DNA of 64,000 bases from Chloroflexota bacterium (GTDB lineage: Bacteria > Chloroflexota > Anaerolineae > Anaerolineales > Anaerolineaceae): positions 109,186-173,185 of the forward strand of contig JAEKNU010000001.1 in NCBI GenBank assembly GCA_016838895.1. The letters are read 5' to 3'. Position 1 is the first letter of the stretch. The number at the start of each line of letters is the position of its first letter. Positions 34,759 through 43,025 of the stretch are shown in pieces. The position numbers were made by a program, and so were the translations under genes. Under the pieces are notes generated by a model. That model was not told the DNA's origin. It was given only the letters and a program-made list of their open reading frames with translations, and made no database searches.

Positions 34759-36708
34759 ATGGTATCACCGCTCTCTGTTAAAGAGTTACGAGTTGTAAAG
34801 AATAAAGCACGTGAGTTTATAAAAAATCGCCAAATTGAGAAGGCGCTTATTATTTACGCACGTATACTTAAACTGTTTCCTGACGACCTCGAATCACTAT
34901 TGATGTTAGGTGATGCTTGCCTTGTACGGCGGGATAGAGACAAAGCAATAAAGTTCTATGCAAGGGCATATGAGTTAGCCTCTTGGCGTAAAGATATCGT
35001 ACGTCGGGTTGAGATCGCAAATGAACCATTAGAAGAACAATCAAATACCAATGCAGAACCAAAGATACCTTCTCGTGAAGAACCAATTGCTATTTCTGAG
35101 AAAGGTGAAGATTCATCTGAAATTTTACTACCACATATAATTGATAAAAACCAAGATTCTTTAATTGAATCAGTGGAAATAGAAGATACGCAAAATATTG
35201 GGCAAGAATTCATTCAAGTTGAAGATCCTATTGTACCTGAGACTGTACCTGTACCAACAAATGAAGAGGAATCACATGAAGAGGTAGCAGCAGTCATCGA
35301 TACTGGAAATAAGGGGTTAAAAAATATACCATTTGATGAGTTGGTTAGTTCATTACCGGAAGAGAAAATTGCAGTATCCAAAGAAGAATTGCGTAAGAAA
35401 ATACCAATTGAACAATTAAGAAAAAAAATAACCAATGATGATGTGGAAAATGCAAATCAATTAATGGACCAAATACTAAAAAGTAAAAGTCCATCCACAA
35501 TAGTGGCAGAGCATCTTGAAGATATTAATGATTTACTTCCTGCACTAATTGAATTAAACATTCGACAAACAAGGACTCAGGGAAGAGCAGACCTGGCAGA
35601 GGCCTTGGAAGATATCCTAACAGATGTTTTATTTGATGTAGCTGGCTTTGAAGAAGAAGATGAAAAATTGATTACTCAACCAGTCAATATCAATCTGGAT
35701 AGCGCACCAACTATTATTATTGATGGGATTAATTCCAAAGAATCCCCTTTTCGTTTGTATCATATTCGAACTGCTTTTCAACAAGCTGGATTTAACGTTA
35801 TTGGGATAAGTGATCCGGACTCGAACAATGTTGATTTGCATTCAGCTGATTATGTGCTGCTGCATAATCCCCATTCTCAACAGAAGTTTGTAAAAATGCT
35901 TGCTGAACGTGCTGGCATTAATAAACCTACTATCGTTGATTTTGATATTGATTTCAGAAAAATGCCCATACATCATCCTGACTATTTAGCATTGGGTATG
36001 AGTTCCCAGGATCAATATCGATCCTATACGACTGTAATGCAACTTGCAGATTTAATAACAGTTGCAAGTTCTCACTCATCAGATGGATTTATCAGTGAGG
36101 GTATAAATTCATTGTATCTGCCTGAAATGTGGAACGCTGATAATGAATTATGGTATCGGCAATCAAAATCACGCGCTACTTTAAATATTGGTGTTATGGC
36201 GATAACGGGGCAATTGTCAGATATTGCTGAAGTTCGACGTGGCATTGTGCGTATAGCACGTGTATTTCCTCAAACCAGGCTACTGATAACCGGAGATGCA
36301 GATGCATACCGTTTATTTGATAATCTTGCTGAAGAGCGAAGAGCATTTTACCCAGATGTAGAACCTGATGATTACCCGTATATGTTATCCCAAATGGATA
36401 TCATTCTCTCTCCATATGAAATCAATAATAATAATCAGCATCATTCAGATAGGATCTTAATGGAAGCAGGTATAAAACAAATTCCATGGATCGCTTCCCC
36501 GATAGCTGCTTATCAGAAGTGGAATGTCGGTGGAATTCTGGCTGAAACAATTGATGACTGGTACTTTGGCCTGAAAAAGTTAATTCTTGATCCAATTTCA
36601 CGAGAACAATTAAGTGCTGCTGGAAATAAAAAAGCATTGGAAAGGGAAGTAAAAAAGGTTAGCGAAAAATGGGAGCAATCGATTTCGCAACTGTTGGAGG
36701 CGGTTTAA
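34759..36708 (+). CDS. TPR-containing GT-B glycosyltransferase-like protein
   Basis: The 649-residue protein has an N-terminal TPR-like segment (about 8-75: KALIIYARILKLFPDDLESLLMLGDA). An acidic linker of about 200 residues follows, then a C-terminal part (about 310-645) that resembles GT-B glycosyltransferases. Features are a VDFDIDF segment, ADLITVASS, a second Rossmann half starting NIGVMAITGQ, and MDIILSPYE with IPWIASP. The C-terminal part is clearly related to the next gene product. Donor and acceptor are unknown. Its place between the csrA terminator and flagellin suggests flagellin or filament glycosylation, which is inference. Confidence 0.7.
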   Translation: MVSPLSVKELRVVKNKAREFIKNRQIEKALIIYARILKLFPDDLESLLMLGDACLVRRDRDKAIKFYARAYELASWRKDIVRRVEIANEPLEEQSNTNAEPKIPSREEPIAISEKGEDSSEILLPHIIDKNQDSLIESVEIEDTQNIGQEFIQVEDPIVPETVPVPTNEEESHEEVAAVIDTGNKGLKNIPFDELVSSLPEEKIAVSKEELRKKIPIEQLRKKITNDDVENANQLMDQILKSKSPSTIVAEHLEDINDLLPALIELNIRQTRTQGRADLAEALEDILTDVLFDVAGFEEEDEKLITQPVNINLDSAPTIIIDGINSKESPFRLYHIRTAFQQAGFNVIGISDPDSNNVDLHSADYVLLHNPHSQQKFVKMLAERAGINKPTIVDFDIDFRKMPIHHPDYLALGMSSQDQYRSYTTVMQLADLITVASSHSSDGFISEGINSLYLPEMWNADNELWYRQSKSRATLNIGVMAITGQLSDIAEVRRGIVRIARVFPQTRLLITGDADAYRLFDNLAEERRAFYPDVEPDDYPYMLSQMDIILSPYEINNNNQHHSDRILMEAGIKQIPWIASPIAAYQKWNVGGILAETIDDWYFGLKKLILDPISREQLSAAGNKKALEREVKKVSEKWEQSISQLLEAV

Positions 36709-36712
36709 TTTC

Positions 36713-37792
36713 ATGATCGTTACTTTCGTTTATCCGGCTGAATCAGAAAATTGGGAAAGTATTGAGTGGCGTTGTCATGTGCCAGCGGCTGCTATTAATC
36801 GGACAGGCGTACATAAAGCAAATGTAATTACGGATATTGACTTTTCATATAATTCGGATGAGTGCATTACAACCTGTCTTGAAAGTGATGTGATCGTCAT
36901 ATATAAGAAAATATACGGTAGGGTAATTAGTGCGATTCATCATTGGCAGGCTCGTGACAAAATAATCGTAGTGGATTTTGATGAGGCATTTCAATTATTA
37001 GATCATGAATCGGATCAATACAAATTCTGGTTCGAAGGCATTCAATACACAAAAGATCATAATTTGAAGTATATTTCACCCGCACCGATGACTCAATTTA
37101 AATGGGGTTTGAAGTTAGTTGATGGCATTACTGTATCATCAGATCGTCTGGCAGACGACTGGATGTCATTCAATGAGATTGGTGTAATCCATGATTATAT
37201 CAATGTTGATTCATATATTGCAGTAAACAAAAAAAGAAAAAATGGCGATTTAATTTTTGGATGGCATGGTAAAAACTTGATGTTGGAAACAATGCTACAA
37301 GCAGGGACGCTTGAGGCACTGAATGTAATTCTTGATACTTTTCCTGATATTACTGCCAGATTTTATGTTGATGATCAATTAGTACTCGATTCTGCGCTAC
37401 TTAAAAGGGAACAGATATTAATTATTGAAGATGTAACAAAATCAATTTGGCTGGAAGCATTAACAGAAATTGACATAGGTATATTGCCATTAATTAGTAA
37501 TTTTGATCAACGAAAGTCATTGCGTACAGTACTCGAATACCTGGTGATGAAAATTCCCTGGTTGGCAAGCCAAAATTCAATCTACTATGATATTGAATCT
37601 TACGGACAATTGGTTTTGAATACAAAAGCAGAATGGGAACAAAAGCTAAAGGAAATTATTCATAATTATGATATACATAAATCAAATGCAGCACAAGAAC
37701 CATTCTTATTTGGTCTTGGGAAATCGGCTGATGAAAACATTCATCGAAGTATTAACCTATATAAAAAATTTATTGCCGCAAAATGGCGTTAA
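36713..37792 (+). CDS. GT-B glycosyltransferase-like protein, paralogue of preceding gene
   Basis: The 359-residue protein has no TPR part but aligns along its length with the C-terminal half of the previous product. Both share a VDFD segment, a DxITVxS segment, an IDIGILPL/MDIILSPY strand, and KIPWLAS/QIPWIAS followed by a Tyr-rich loop and a W-x-x-x-LK helix. The GWHGK segment (about 184) starts the second nucleotide-binding half. It begins four bases after the previous stop, so the two are almost surely co-expressed. Function as a sugar transferase is inferred from fold features; the target may be flagellin. Confidence 0.68.
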   Translation: MIVTFVYPAESENWESIEWRCHVPAAAINRTGVHKANVITDIDFSYNSDECITTCLESDVIVIYKKIYGRVISAIHHWQARDKIIVVDFDEAFQLLDHESDQYKFWFEGIQYTKDHNLKYISPAPMTQFKWGLKLVDGITVSSDRLADDWMSFNEIGVIHDYINVDSYIAVNKKRKNGDLIFGWHGKNLMLETMLQAGTLEALNVILDTFPDITARFYVDDQLVLDSALLKREQILIIEDVTKSIWLEALTEIDIGILPLISNFDQRKSLRTVLEYLVMKIPWLASQNSIYYDIESYGQLVLNTKAEWEQKLKEIIHNYDIHKSNAAQEPFLFGLGKSADENIHRSINLYKKFIAAKWR

Positions 37793-37816
37793 TGTAAGTA
37801 CATTTCGGGAGGATGC

Positions 37817-38650
37817 ATGGATATAAACGGAAAAAATCCTAAAAGAGAATATGATGATGAAGTTGAAGATGATAATCTGCTGAATCCCGCGGTGGTTAAA
37901 ATTCCATCAGGATGGTTTTGGATGGGGACCAGCAAGAAACAAGTACGCTATATGTATTTGCGGGAAGAATGGGCAGAACAATGGCATGCTGAAGGTATGT
38001 TTTTTATTGAACAGCCCCAGCATCGATTATTTAATAATAGTTTCAGTATTGGAAAATACCTGGTAACAAATGAGGAATATCACCGCTTTGTTTGGGAAAG
38101 TAATCATCGGGTTCCCCGAGAATGGCTGGGTTTCAATTATCCGGATGGAAAAGCAAAGCATCCAGTTGTTGGGGTATCGTATGACGACGCATTAAAATAT
38201 TGTGCATGGATAACATCTGAAACAGGATTTGAATACAGGCTGCCTAATGAAGCGGAATGGGAAAGATGCGCCAGAGGCGATAAACCAAGAATATATCCAT
38301 GGGGAGATTTTTTTGATCCATGGCGCTGCAATACATTAGACAGTGGAAAAGGGGATACCACCCAAGTTGGGAACTATTCTCCGGCAGGTGATACTGTAGA
38401 AGGATTGGCTGATATGGTGGGTAATGTATGGGAATGGACATCCAGCTATCTCCGTGATTATCCATTCGATATAAACGCTGAACCGCCATCACCTGGAGAT
38501 ATGTCCAGAATTGTTGTACGTGGTGGCGCCTGGTATTACAGCAAGAAACTTGCTCGATGTTCTTCACGCGAAGGCGTTTTGCGAGATTACACATCTAATT
38601 CACTAGGATTTCGTATCGTAAGATCAACAAAAGAAGAAAAGAGCGGGTAG
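37817..38650 (+). CDS. Formylglycine-generating-enzyme (SUMF1) family protein
   Basis: The 277-residue protein has the FGE-sulfatase fold from about residue 25. Landmarks are IPSGWFWMGTS, FSIGKYLVTNEEYHRFV, HPVVGVSYDDALKYCAWI, RLPNEAEWERCARG, YPWGD, MVGNVWEWTSS, VVRGGAWYYS and SLGFRIVR. Cys248 lies in LARCSSREG. A second nearby Cys, as in copper-dependent FGE enzymes, is absent, so true formylglycine synthesis is doubtful. The family also covers other oxygenases and non-enzymatic binding proteins. GGGAGG precedes the start. It stands between the glycosyltransferase pair and flagellin, and no sulfatase gene is nearby. Confidence 0.85.
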   Translation: MDINGKNPKREYDDEVEDDNLLNPAVVKIPSGWFWMGTSKKQVRYMYLREEWAEQWHAEGMFFIEQPQHRLFNNSFSIGKYLVTNEEYHRFVWESNHRVPREWLGFNYPDGKAKHPVVGVSYDDALKYCAWITSETGFEYRLPNEAEWERCARGDKPRIYPWGDFFDPWRCNTLDSGKGDTTQVGNYSPAGDTVEGLADMVGNVWEWTSSYLRDYPFDINAEPPSPGDMSRIVVRGGAWYYSKKLARCSSREGVLRDYTSNSLGFRIVRSTKEEKSG

Positions 38651-38685
38651 TGGTAATAAAGTAGTAATCAAATTACAAAAAAGAC

Positions 38686-38712
38686 TAAAGTTTTTTGTAA
38701 TTATGACGATAA
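38686..38712 (+). promoter_or_regulatory. Sigma-28 promoter of flagellin gene
   Basis: TAAAGTTT at 38686-38693 and GACGATAA at 38705-38712 are separated by 11 bases, one mismatch from the FliA consensus. Transcription would start near 38720 and give a leader of about 140 bases before the flagellin ATG. Confidence 0.92.
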
Positions 38713-38734
38713 TAAGTAATGTAATAAGAAGTAC

Positions 38735-38760
38735 GGAGGTGAAAATCGGATAAAACACCT
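38735..38760 (+). promoter_or_regulatory. Upper flagellin leader hairpin with GGAGG
   Basis: AGGTG at 38737-38741 can pair with CACCT at 38756-38760, holding a GGAGG (38735-38739) far from any start codon. It may be an additional CsrA contact (GTACGGA) or a remnant ribosome site. Confidence in function is low. Confidence 0.35.
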
Positions 38761-38812
38761 ATTGGAACTAAAGTATTTATTAAATATGTCGATAAGAAAA
38801 ATATCAATCAAT

Positions 38813-38832
38813 CCAGAACAAGGATGTTCTGG
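38813..38832 (+). promoter_or_regulatory. CsrA-type hairpin in flagellin leader
   Basis: The arms 38813-38820 and 38825-38832 are perfectly complementary and display AGGA in the loop. Opening one A-T pair gives the classic hexaloop with GGA. Bases 38816-38827 match the published CsrA SELEX consensus RUACARGGAUGU at 11 of 12 positions. A second GGA lies in the ribosome site (38848-38852), 26 bases downstream, so one CsrA dimer could bridge both and block translation, as in the Bacillus hag leader. Confidence 0.85.
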
Positions 38833-38858
38833 AAGCCAAGAAAACATGGAGGTTTATA

Positions 38859-40127
38859 ATGGCTCAAGCAGATCTAACTCGTGTAGCAAGTAATATTGGT
38901 GCTCTCAATTCCCTGTGGGCGTTGCAGAATATCAACCGTCAATTGGGTATTCATCAGACCCGTCTCTCAACCGGTAAACGGATCAACTCAGCAGCTGACG
39001 ATCCCGCCGGCTTAACCATTGCCACAAAATTGAAAAGCCGCTCAGAAGGTTTGAGTGTTGCACTTGGTAACATTGGCGATGCGAAAAACTTATTGGCCGT
39101 TGCAGAAGGTGGTATTGGTCGTATTACTGATATTATCATTGCCATGAAGAACAAAGCTGCCCAGGCAGCCAGTGATACCATGGGTTCTGAGGAACGCGCA
39201 GCGATTAAAGAACAATTGACTGCCTATGCAGCCCAGATTGATGATATTGTTGATCAGACTACATGGAACAGCAATGGCTTGATCGATGGCACATATGATA
39301 GCACAGCAATGCGCTTCCAAACCGGTGCTGATGCTGCAGATACAACCACATTGGATGGCCTGATCAATCTACGCGCAAGTGCAGGCGGAACTGGTACTTC
39401 ATTGGAATTGGCTTCCGTAACCGGAACAGCCACATCAGCTATTGGCGCCGCAAACAATGGTGCTACATTATTAACAACAGCCGCAGATGGTACGATCAAT
39501 GATAACTTGAGTGCTTTGAGCAGTGGCTCATACACTGTACGAATTACCATGGTCGCTGGTGGTGGTGCTGCTACGGATGACAAAATTGAATTGTTAGATG
39601 CATCTGGTAGCCCACAATTGATTGCCACAGCAGCTGACGGTTCTGGCGCAGTAGCATTTGAATCACCTCCCCTTAACCTGGACGGCGTAACCAGCTATGA
39701 CTTTGGTAATGGTTTATCTGTTACCTGGGCCGCAAAAGGTGATACTGCCTCAGTTCAAGAAAGTACAGTAAGTGTTGTTGCAGCAGATACCTATGATCTT
39801 ACGACCACTGGTGGACAGGCTGGCGGTTTAGCTCTGGATAGTGCAGAACGCTATTCTGACCTGATGACCTATTTGGAATCAAAATTAACCACAGTCAACA
39901 CCATGATGTCCAAAGTCGGTGCTTTCACTGGACGTTTGACCTTCAAAGAAGATCAGGTTATGGCCTCACAGATCAACGTTGAAGCTTCTTACAACCGTAT
40001 TATGAATGCTGACATGGCTATGGAACAGGTAGAAGCCAGCAAATACATGATTCTGCAACAGACATCCATTGCGATGTTGGGACAGGCCAACCAGGCTCCC
40101 CAATTCTTGCTCTCATTATTCCGCTAG
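38859..40127 (+). CDS. fliC: Flagellin
   Basis: The 422-residue filament subunit has conserved ends: an N-terminal D0/D1 part with NINRQLGIHQTRLSTGKRINSAADDPAGL (near residues 24-52), and a C-terminal part with QINVEASYNRIMNADMAMEQVE and the ending QANQAPQFLLSLFR. The central surface region (about 170-330) is rich in Gly, Ala, Ser and Thr and offers many possible O-glycosylation sites. It is the only flagellin in the window. GGAGG lies six bases before the ATG. Its codons look more GC-ending than those of its neighbours, as expected for a highly expressed gene. It is a single-gene transcript with sigma-28 promoter and terminator. Confidence 0.97.
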   Translation: MAQADLTRVASNIGALNSLWALQNINRQLGIHQTRLSTGKRINSAADDPAGLTIATKLKSRSEGLSVALGNIGDAKNLLAVAEGGIGRITDIIIAMKNKAAQAASDTMGSEERAAIKEQLTAYAAQIDDIVDQTTWNSNGLIDGTYDSTAMRFQTGADAADTTTLDGLINLRASAGGTGTSLELASVTGTATSAIGAANNGATLLTTAADGTINDNLSALSSGSYTVRITMVAGGGAATDDKIELLDASGSPQLIATAADGSGAVAFESPPLNLDGVTSYDFGNGLSVTWAAKGDTASVQESTVSVVAADTYDLTTTGGQAGGLALDSAERYSDLMTYLESKLTTVNTMMSKVGAFTGRLTFKEDQVMASQINVEASYNRIMNADMAMEQVEASKYMILQQTSIAMLGQANQAPQFLLSLFR

Positions 40128-40167
40128 GAATAAGCAATCAGAAAAGATTTACCAGAAAAATTACCAA

Positions 40168-40196
40168 AAGGGGGCACTTTCAAAAAGTGCCCCCTT
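40168..40196 (+). terminator. Strong terminator hairpin after flagellin
   Basis: A perfect 13-bp stem (40168-40180 with 40184-40196) with a three-base loop lies 41 bases after the flagellin stop. The following bases are A/T-rich but not a pure T-tract. The stem would also protect the mRNA 3' end. Confidence 0.85.
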
Positions 40197-40276
40197 GAAA
40201 CTCACTTAAGCTATTATTTTTATTATTTTATTTTTGAATTAATTTAGTACAGATTATTTAGAATTTGGAGGTTCAA

Positions 40277-42019
40277 ATGTCGATCTCAACGAATAGTATA
40301 GCTAACCTGGATTCATATTATCAACAATTGATAAGTTTGCAGATATCGAGTGAACAAAAACCGATGGATGCAATAACAAAACAAGTTGATGATTTAAAAA
40401 TCCAAAAAGCATTGTATGGCGACTTGAATACTAAATTCACAGCATTTCAAAGTTCAATCAAAGCATTATTAAGTAGTGATCCATTTTATTCCATGGAAGC
40501 AGGGCGCAGTACAACAATCAGCAGCAGTTCAACACAAAGTGTGATTTCTGCAACTGCCGATTCAGCGGCCATCGTTGGCAACTATACGATCAATGTTACC
40601 CAACTTGCAACGGGACAGAAAGCACGTTCTGATCAACAGGCATACAGTGACCAGGCTTTAAATCTTACCGGTACATTTGTCATTGGTGGTGGAGAAACAC
40701 GCAGTTTGGCCAATGCTTCTGTTAATGATACGGTAGGCTCTTTTTCAACAAGCGGGACCATGATCAGCGGCCAGACAGAATTAGGTACAAATTCCTATTC
40801 AGTTGAAACAAGGCAATCCGAAGAAGGCGTATGGCAGTTTCGTTTAGTGGACGAAACCGGCAATGCAATTAGTATTCGAAATGAAGCCGCTGCAAATAAT
40901 TCCCTAACAACAAGCTGGCAGGCAATTCCAACTGGGGGCGGGGCATATGATACTGGCAAAGGGCTTACATTTGAATTTGGCGCAGATTCCAATTTGTATA
41001 CAGCAAACTACCGGACAACATCTGCCGCAAGTGTTGATTACACTGCTCTTGGTGGCAGCATATCAGTTTTAGCAACGGACTCACTCAATGAAATTGCCAA
41101 TAAAATCAATAATGCAGACTACGCAACTGGCAATGAAATCAGTGCGACAATTGTTGACAAGCAATTAATTATCCAAACAACGAACACCGGAGAAACAAAA
41201 TCACTCGCGGCAGCTGATGTCGGTTCTGGGACAGTATTGCAGGATATCGGCGTGCTCACATCTCCAGGTGTCTATAAGAACTATTCTGCTCTGACAGATG
41301 CATCTAGAAATGCCGATTTTACCATTAATGGCTTACAAGTAATTCGTTCCAGTAATACAGCCATAACGGATGTAATTTTAGGTGTATCCTTGAATCTGGC
41401 ACCAAACTCCGAAGGACTAAGTGCCACGTTATCAGTAGTTTCGGATAGTAAAACGACAAAGAGTACAGTTGACACATTCATAAGTAAATTTAATGACTTA
41501 TCAAAATATGTTAAGGGAAAAATTGCCACAACAAAAAATGAAGACGAAACCTATAGCAGGGGTGGCCTGGCAGGTGATATGACGTTCCGTTTATTTAATA
41601 GCAATATGTTCACCACACTAAATGGTAAATATGAGAATACGGGTGAGTACTCGTATCTATTTGAACTTGGTCTTGAATTTAATGATGAAAATGAACTAAT
41701 TGTCGCCGATTCAACAAAACTAACCGATGCATTAACCAATAATTTCAATGATGTTGAGCTGTTATTTGAAGAAGTTATGACTTCATTGAATAATAAAGTG
41801 AGTATTTTCACCGGAACAACTGGATATGTGGAATCAGCGATTGAAACCAATGATAATCAAACCACTTTTTATAATAGCAGAATCACTTCAATGAAAGCAC
41901 GACTTGAATTACGAAAAACACAACTTACAAATCAATACCTTCTGATGCAAGCCCAGATTGAGCAGATGACCAATCAACAGGCTACACTTCAGGCTGGTTT
42001 CATTAACTATTCAAGCTAG
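40277..42019 (+). CDS. fliD: Flagellar filament cap protein FliD
   Basis: FliD (580 residues) caps the filament and folds exported flagellin. It has the N-terminal ANLDSYYQQLISLQISSEQKPMDAI region. Central domains include SVISATADSAAIVGNYTINVTQLATGQKARS, which is the typical FliD pattern, and a C-terminal coiled coil (KARLELRKTQLTNQYLLMQAQIEQM). The ATG at 40277 has GGAGG five bases upstream, so an in-frame TTG at 40265 is rejected. It is transcribed after the flagellin terminator; its own promoter was not recognised in the 80 bases between. Confidence 0.93.
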   Translation: MSISTNSIANLDSYYQQLISLQISSEQKPMDAITKQVDDLKIQKALYGDLNTKFTAFQSSIKALLSSDPFYSMEAGRSTTISSSSTQSVISATADSAAIVGNYTINVTQLATGQKARSDQQAYSDQALNLTGTFVIGGGETRSLANASVNDTVGSFSTSGTMISGQTELGTNSYSVETRQSEEGVWQFRLVDETGNAISIRNEAAANNSLTTSWQAIPTGGGAYDTGKGLTFEFGADSNLYTANYRTTSAASVDYTALGGSISVLATDSLNEIANKINNADYATGNEISATIVDKQLIIQTTNTGETKSLAAADVGSGTVLQDIGVLTSPGVYKNYSALTDASRNADFTINGLQVIRSSNTAITDVILGVSLNLAPNSEGLSATLSVVSDSKTTKSTVDTFISKFNDLSKYVKGKIATTKNEDETYSRGGLAGDMTFRLFNSNMFTTLNGKYENTGEYSYLFELGLEFNDENELIVADSTKLTDALTNNFNDVELLFEEVMTSLNNKVSIFTGTTGYVESAIETNDNQTTFYNSRITSMKARLELRKTQLTNQYLLMQAQIEQMTNQQATLQAGFINYSS

Positions 42020-42040
42020 TACCATATGAAAGAAAAAACT

Positions 42041-42060
42041 CTCAGACATGGATGTCTGGG
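42041..42060 (+). promoter_or_regulatory. CsrA-type hairpin in flaG leader
   Basis: CAGAC at 42043-42047 pairs with GTCTG at 42054-42058, showing ATGGAT as a hexaloop with a central GGA; two outer pairs can extend the stem to 42041 and 42060. Bases 42044-42055 match RUACARGGAUGU at 10 of 12 positions. The flaG ribosome site has its own GGA (42064-42066) 14 bases from the loop GGA. The layout repeats that of the flagellin leader. Confidence 0.75.
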
Positions 42061-42073
42061 AAAGGAGATCAAA

Positions 42074-42427
42074 ATGTCTGAAAATCAAGTAAATTCAATT
42101 AGCCGAGTGGACATGGATGGTCCGAGTCGGCTGGCAATGATCACCGCGCAAAGTGTGGAAGTGAGTCAAAAACAATTTGCTCAAAGTAAAAGTGCTTCTA
42201 TTGCAACTAAATCGGAAAATCAAGAACATATCATGGAAAAGGTTAGTCAGGCAGTCAATCAGCGACTTTCCCCTATGAATACTACCTTGAAATTCCAGAT
42301 TGATGATGAGACGAATGATATCACAGTCCTTATCGTCGATCGAGCGACTGATAAAATATTGCATACCATCCCTGCCGAAGCAATAAAGAATATTCCTGCC
42401 GGGCAATTAATGCAATATTTTGCTTAG
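42074..42427 (+). CDS. flaG: FlaG-family protein
   Basis: The 117-residue protein ends in the FlaG domain: VNQRLSPMNTTLKFQIDDETNDITVLIVDRATDKILHTIPAEAI. FlaG influences filament length in other bacteria and is normally next to fliD. I place the start at ATG 42074 with AAAGGAG seven bases before it. An upstream in-frame ATG at 42026 would put a regulatory hairpin inside the coding region and add 16 residues with no family likeness. It follows fliD by 54 bases. Confidence 0.88.
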   Translation: MSENQVNSISRVDMDGPSRLAMITAQSVEVSQKQFAQSKSASIATKSENQEHIMEKVSQAVNQRLSPMNTTLKFQIDDETNDITVLIVDRATDKILHTIPAEAIKNIPAGQLMQYFA

Positions 42428-42464
42428 GAATTATAAAACTTTATAAAAAATTTACTCAAAATGC

Positions 42465-42491
42465 TAAAGAAAACCTTTATGCTGACGATAA
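42465..42491 (+). promoter_or_regulatory. Sigma-28 promoter of fliS
   Basis: TAAAGAAA at 42465-42472 and GACGATAA at 42484-42491 are 11 bases apart. The -10 part is identical to that of the flagellin promoter; the -35 part deviates at its end. It lies 46 bases before the fliS start in the gap after flaG. Confidence 0.85.
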
Positions 42492-42536
42492 TGTAAGCAT
42501 TAGTATGGTTTTATCATTAGTTGGAAGGAGAATAAC

Positions 42537-42908
42537 ATGCAAATGGCATATGGCGCACTTCAATATAAGCAACAAGATGTTGAATCAGCTAGCCCGGTTC
42601 GTCTGGTAGTAATGGCTTATGATATGGCGATTCGCGCATGTGATCAAAAAGATTTCGAAACAGGATACAAAGCTGTTGTCGCTTTACGTAATTCGCTTGA
42701 CGTGGATTATCCTGAGTTCGTCTCTGGATTATTGAACTTATACCAATGGGTTATTGATTCGATGCGATCACGTGAGTTTGATTCAGCAAAATCTGTATTA
42801 CTGGAGTTACGTGATTCATGGGCAACTATTGAAAAACGTCTCAACGGTATGGATGAAGAAAGAGCTAATATGTATCAAGAAAATGAGTATGCAGTAAAGT
42901 CTGTATAG
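42537..42908 (+). CDS. fliS: Flagellin export chaperone FliS
   Basis: The 123-residue helical protein matches FliS, which keeps flagellin unfolded until export. The N-terminal MAYGALQYKQQDVESASPVRLVVMAYDMAI contains the conserved SP-x-x-L-V-x-M-x-Y-D motif. Length is normal. GGAAGGAG precedes the start. It has its own sigma-28 promoter and is followed by a terminator, so it can be made alone alongside flagellin. Confidence 0.9.
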   Translation: MQMAYGALQYKQQDVESASPVRLVVMAYDMAIRACDQKDFETGYKAVVALRNSLDVDYPEFVSGLLNLYQWVIDSMRSREFDSAKSVLLELRDSWATIEKRLNGMDEERANMYQENEYAVKSV

Positions 42909-42956
42909 ATCCTTCACAGGATTTTTATTTATCCTTCATTTTAGCTTTACGGTTAT

Positions 42957-43008
42957 AAAAAACCCCATATGTTATCCTAAATTCAGGAATCATATGAGGT
43001 TTTTTTTG
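42957..43008 (+). terminator. Terminator between fliS and flgC
   Basis: A stem formed by AAAAAACC-c-CATATG (42957-42971) and CATATG-a-GG followed by T (42991-43007) has one mismatch and a 19-base loop. The right arm runs into eight T residues. It ends fliS transcription just before flgC, so flgC needs its own promoter or readthrough. Confidence 0.85.
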
Positions 43009-43025
43009 TTAACGGAGAGAAGAAA

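Noticed and set aside
38786..38858. Small open frame starting at ATG 38786 in the flagellin leader
   Set aside because: It has no ribosome site close by, is out of frame with flagellin and overlaps the regulatory hairpin.
42026..42073. Longer FlaG starting at 42026
   Set aside because: It would turn the CsrA-type hairpin into coding sequence; the ATG at 42074 has the better ribosome site.
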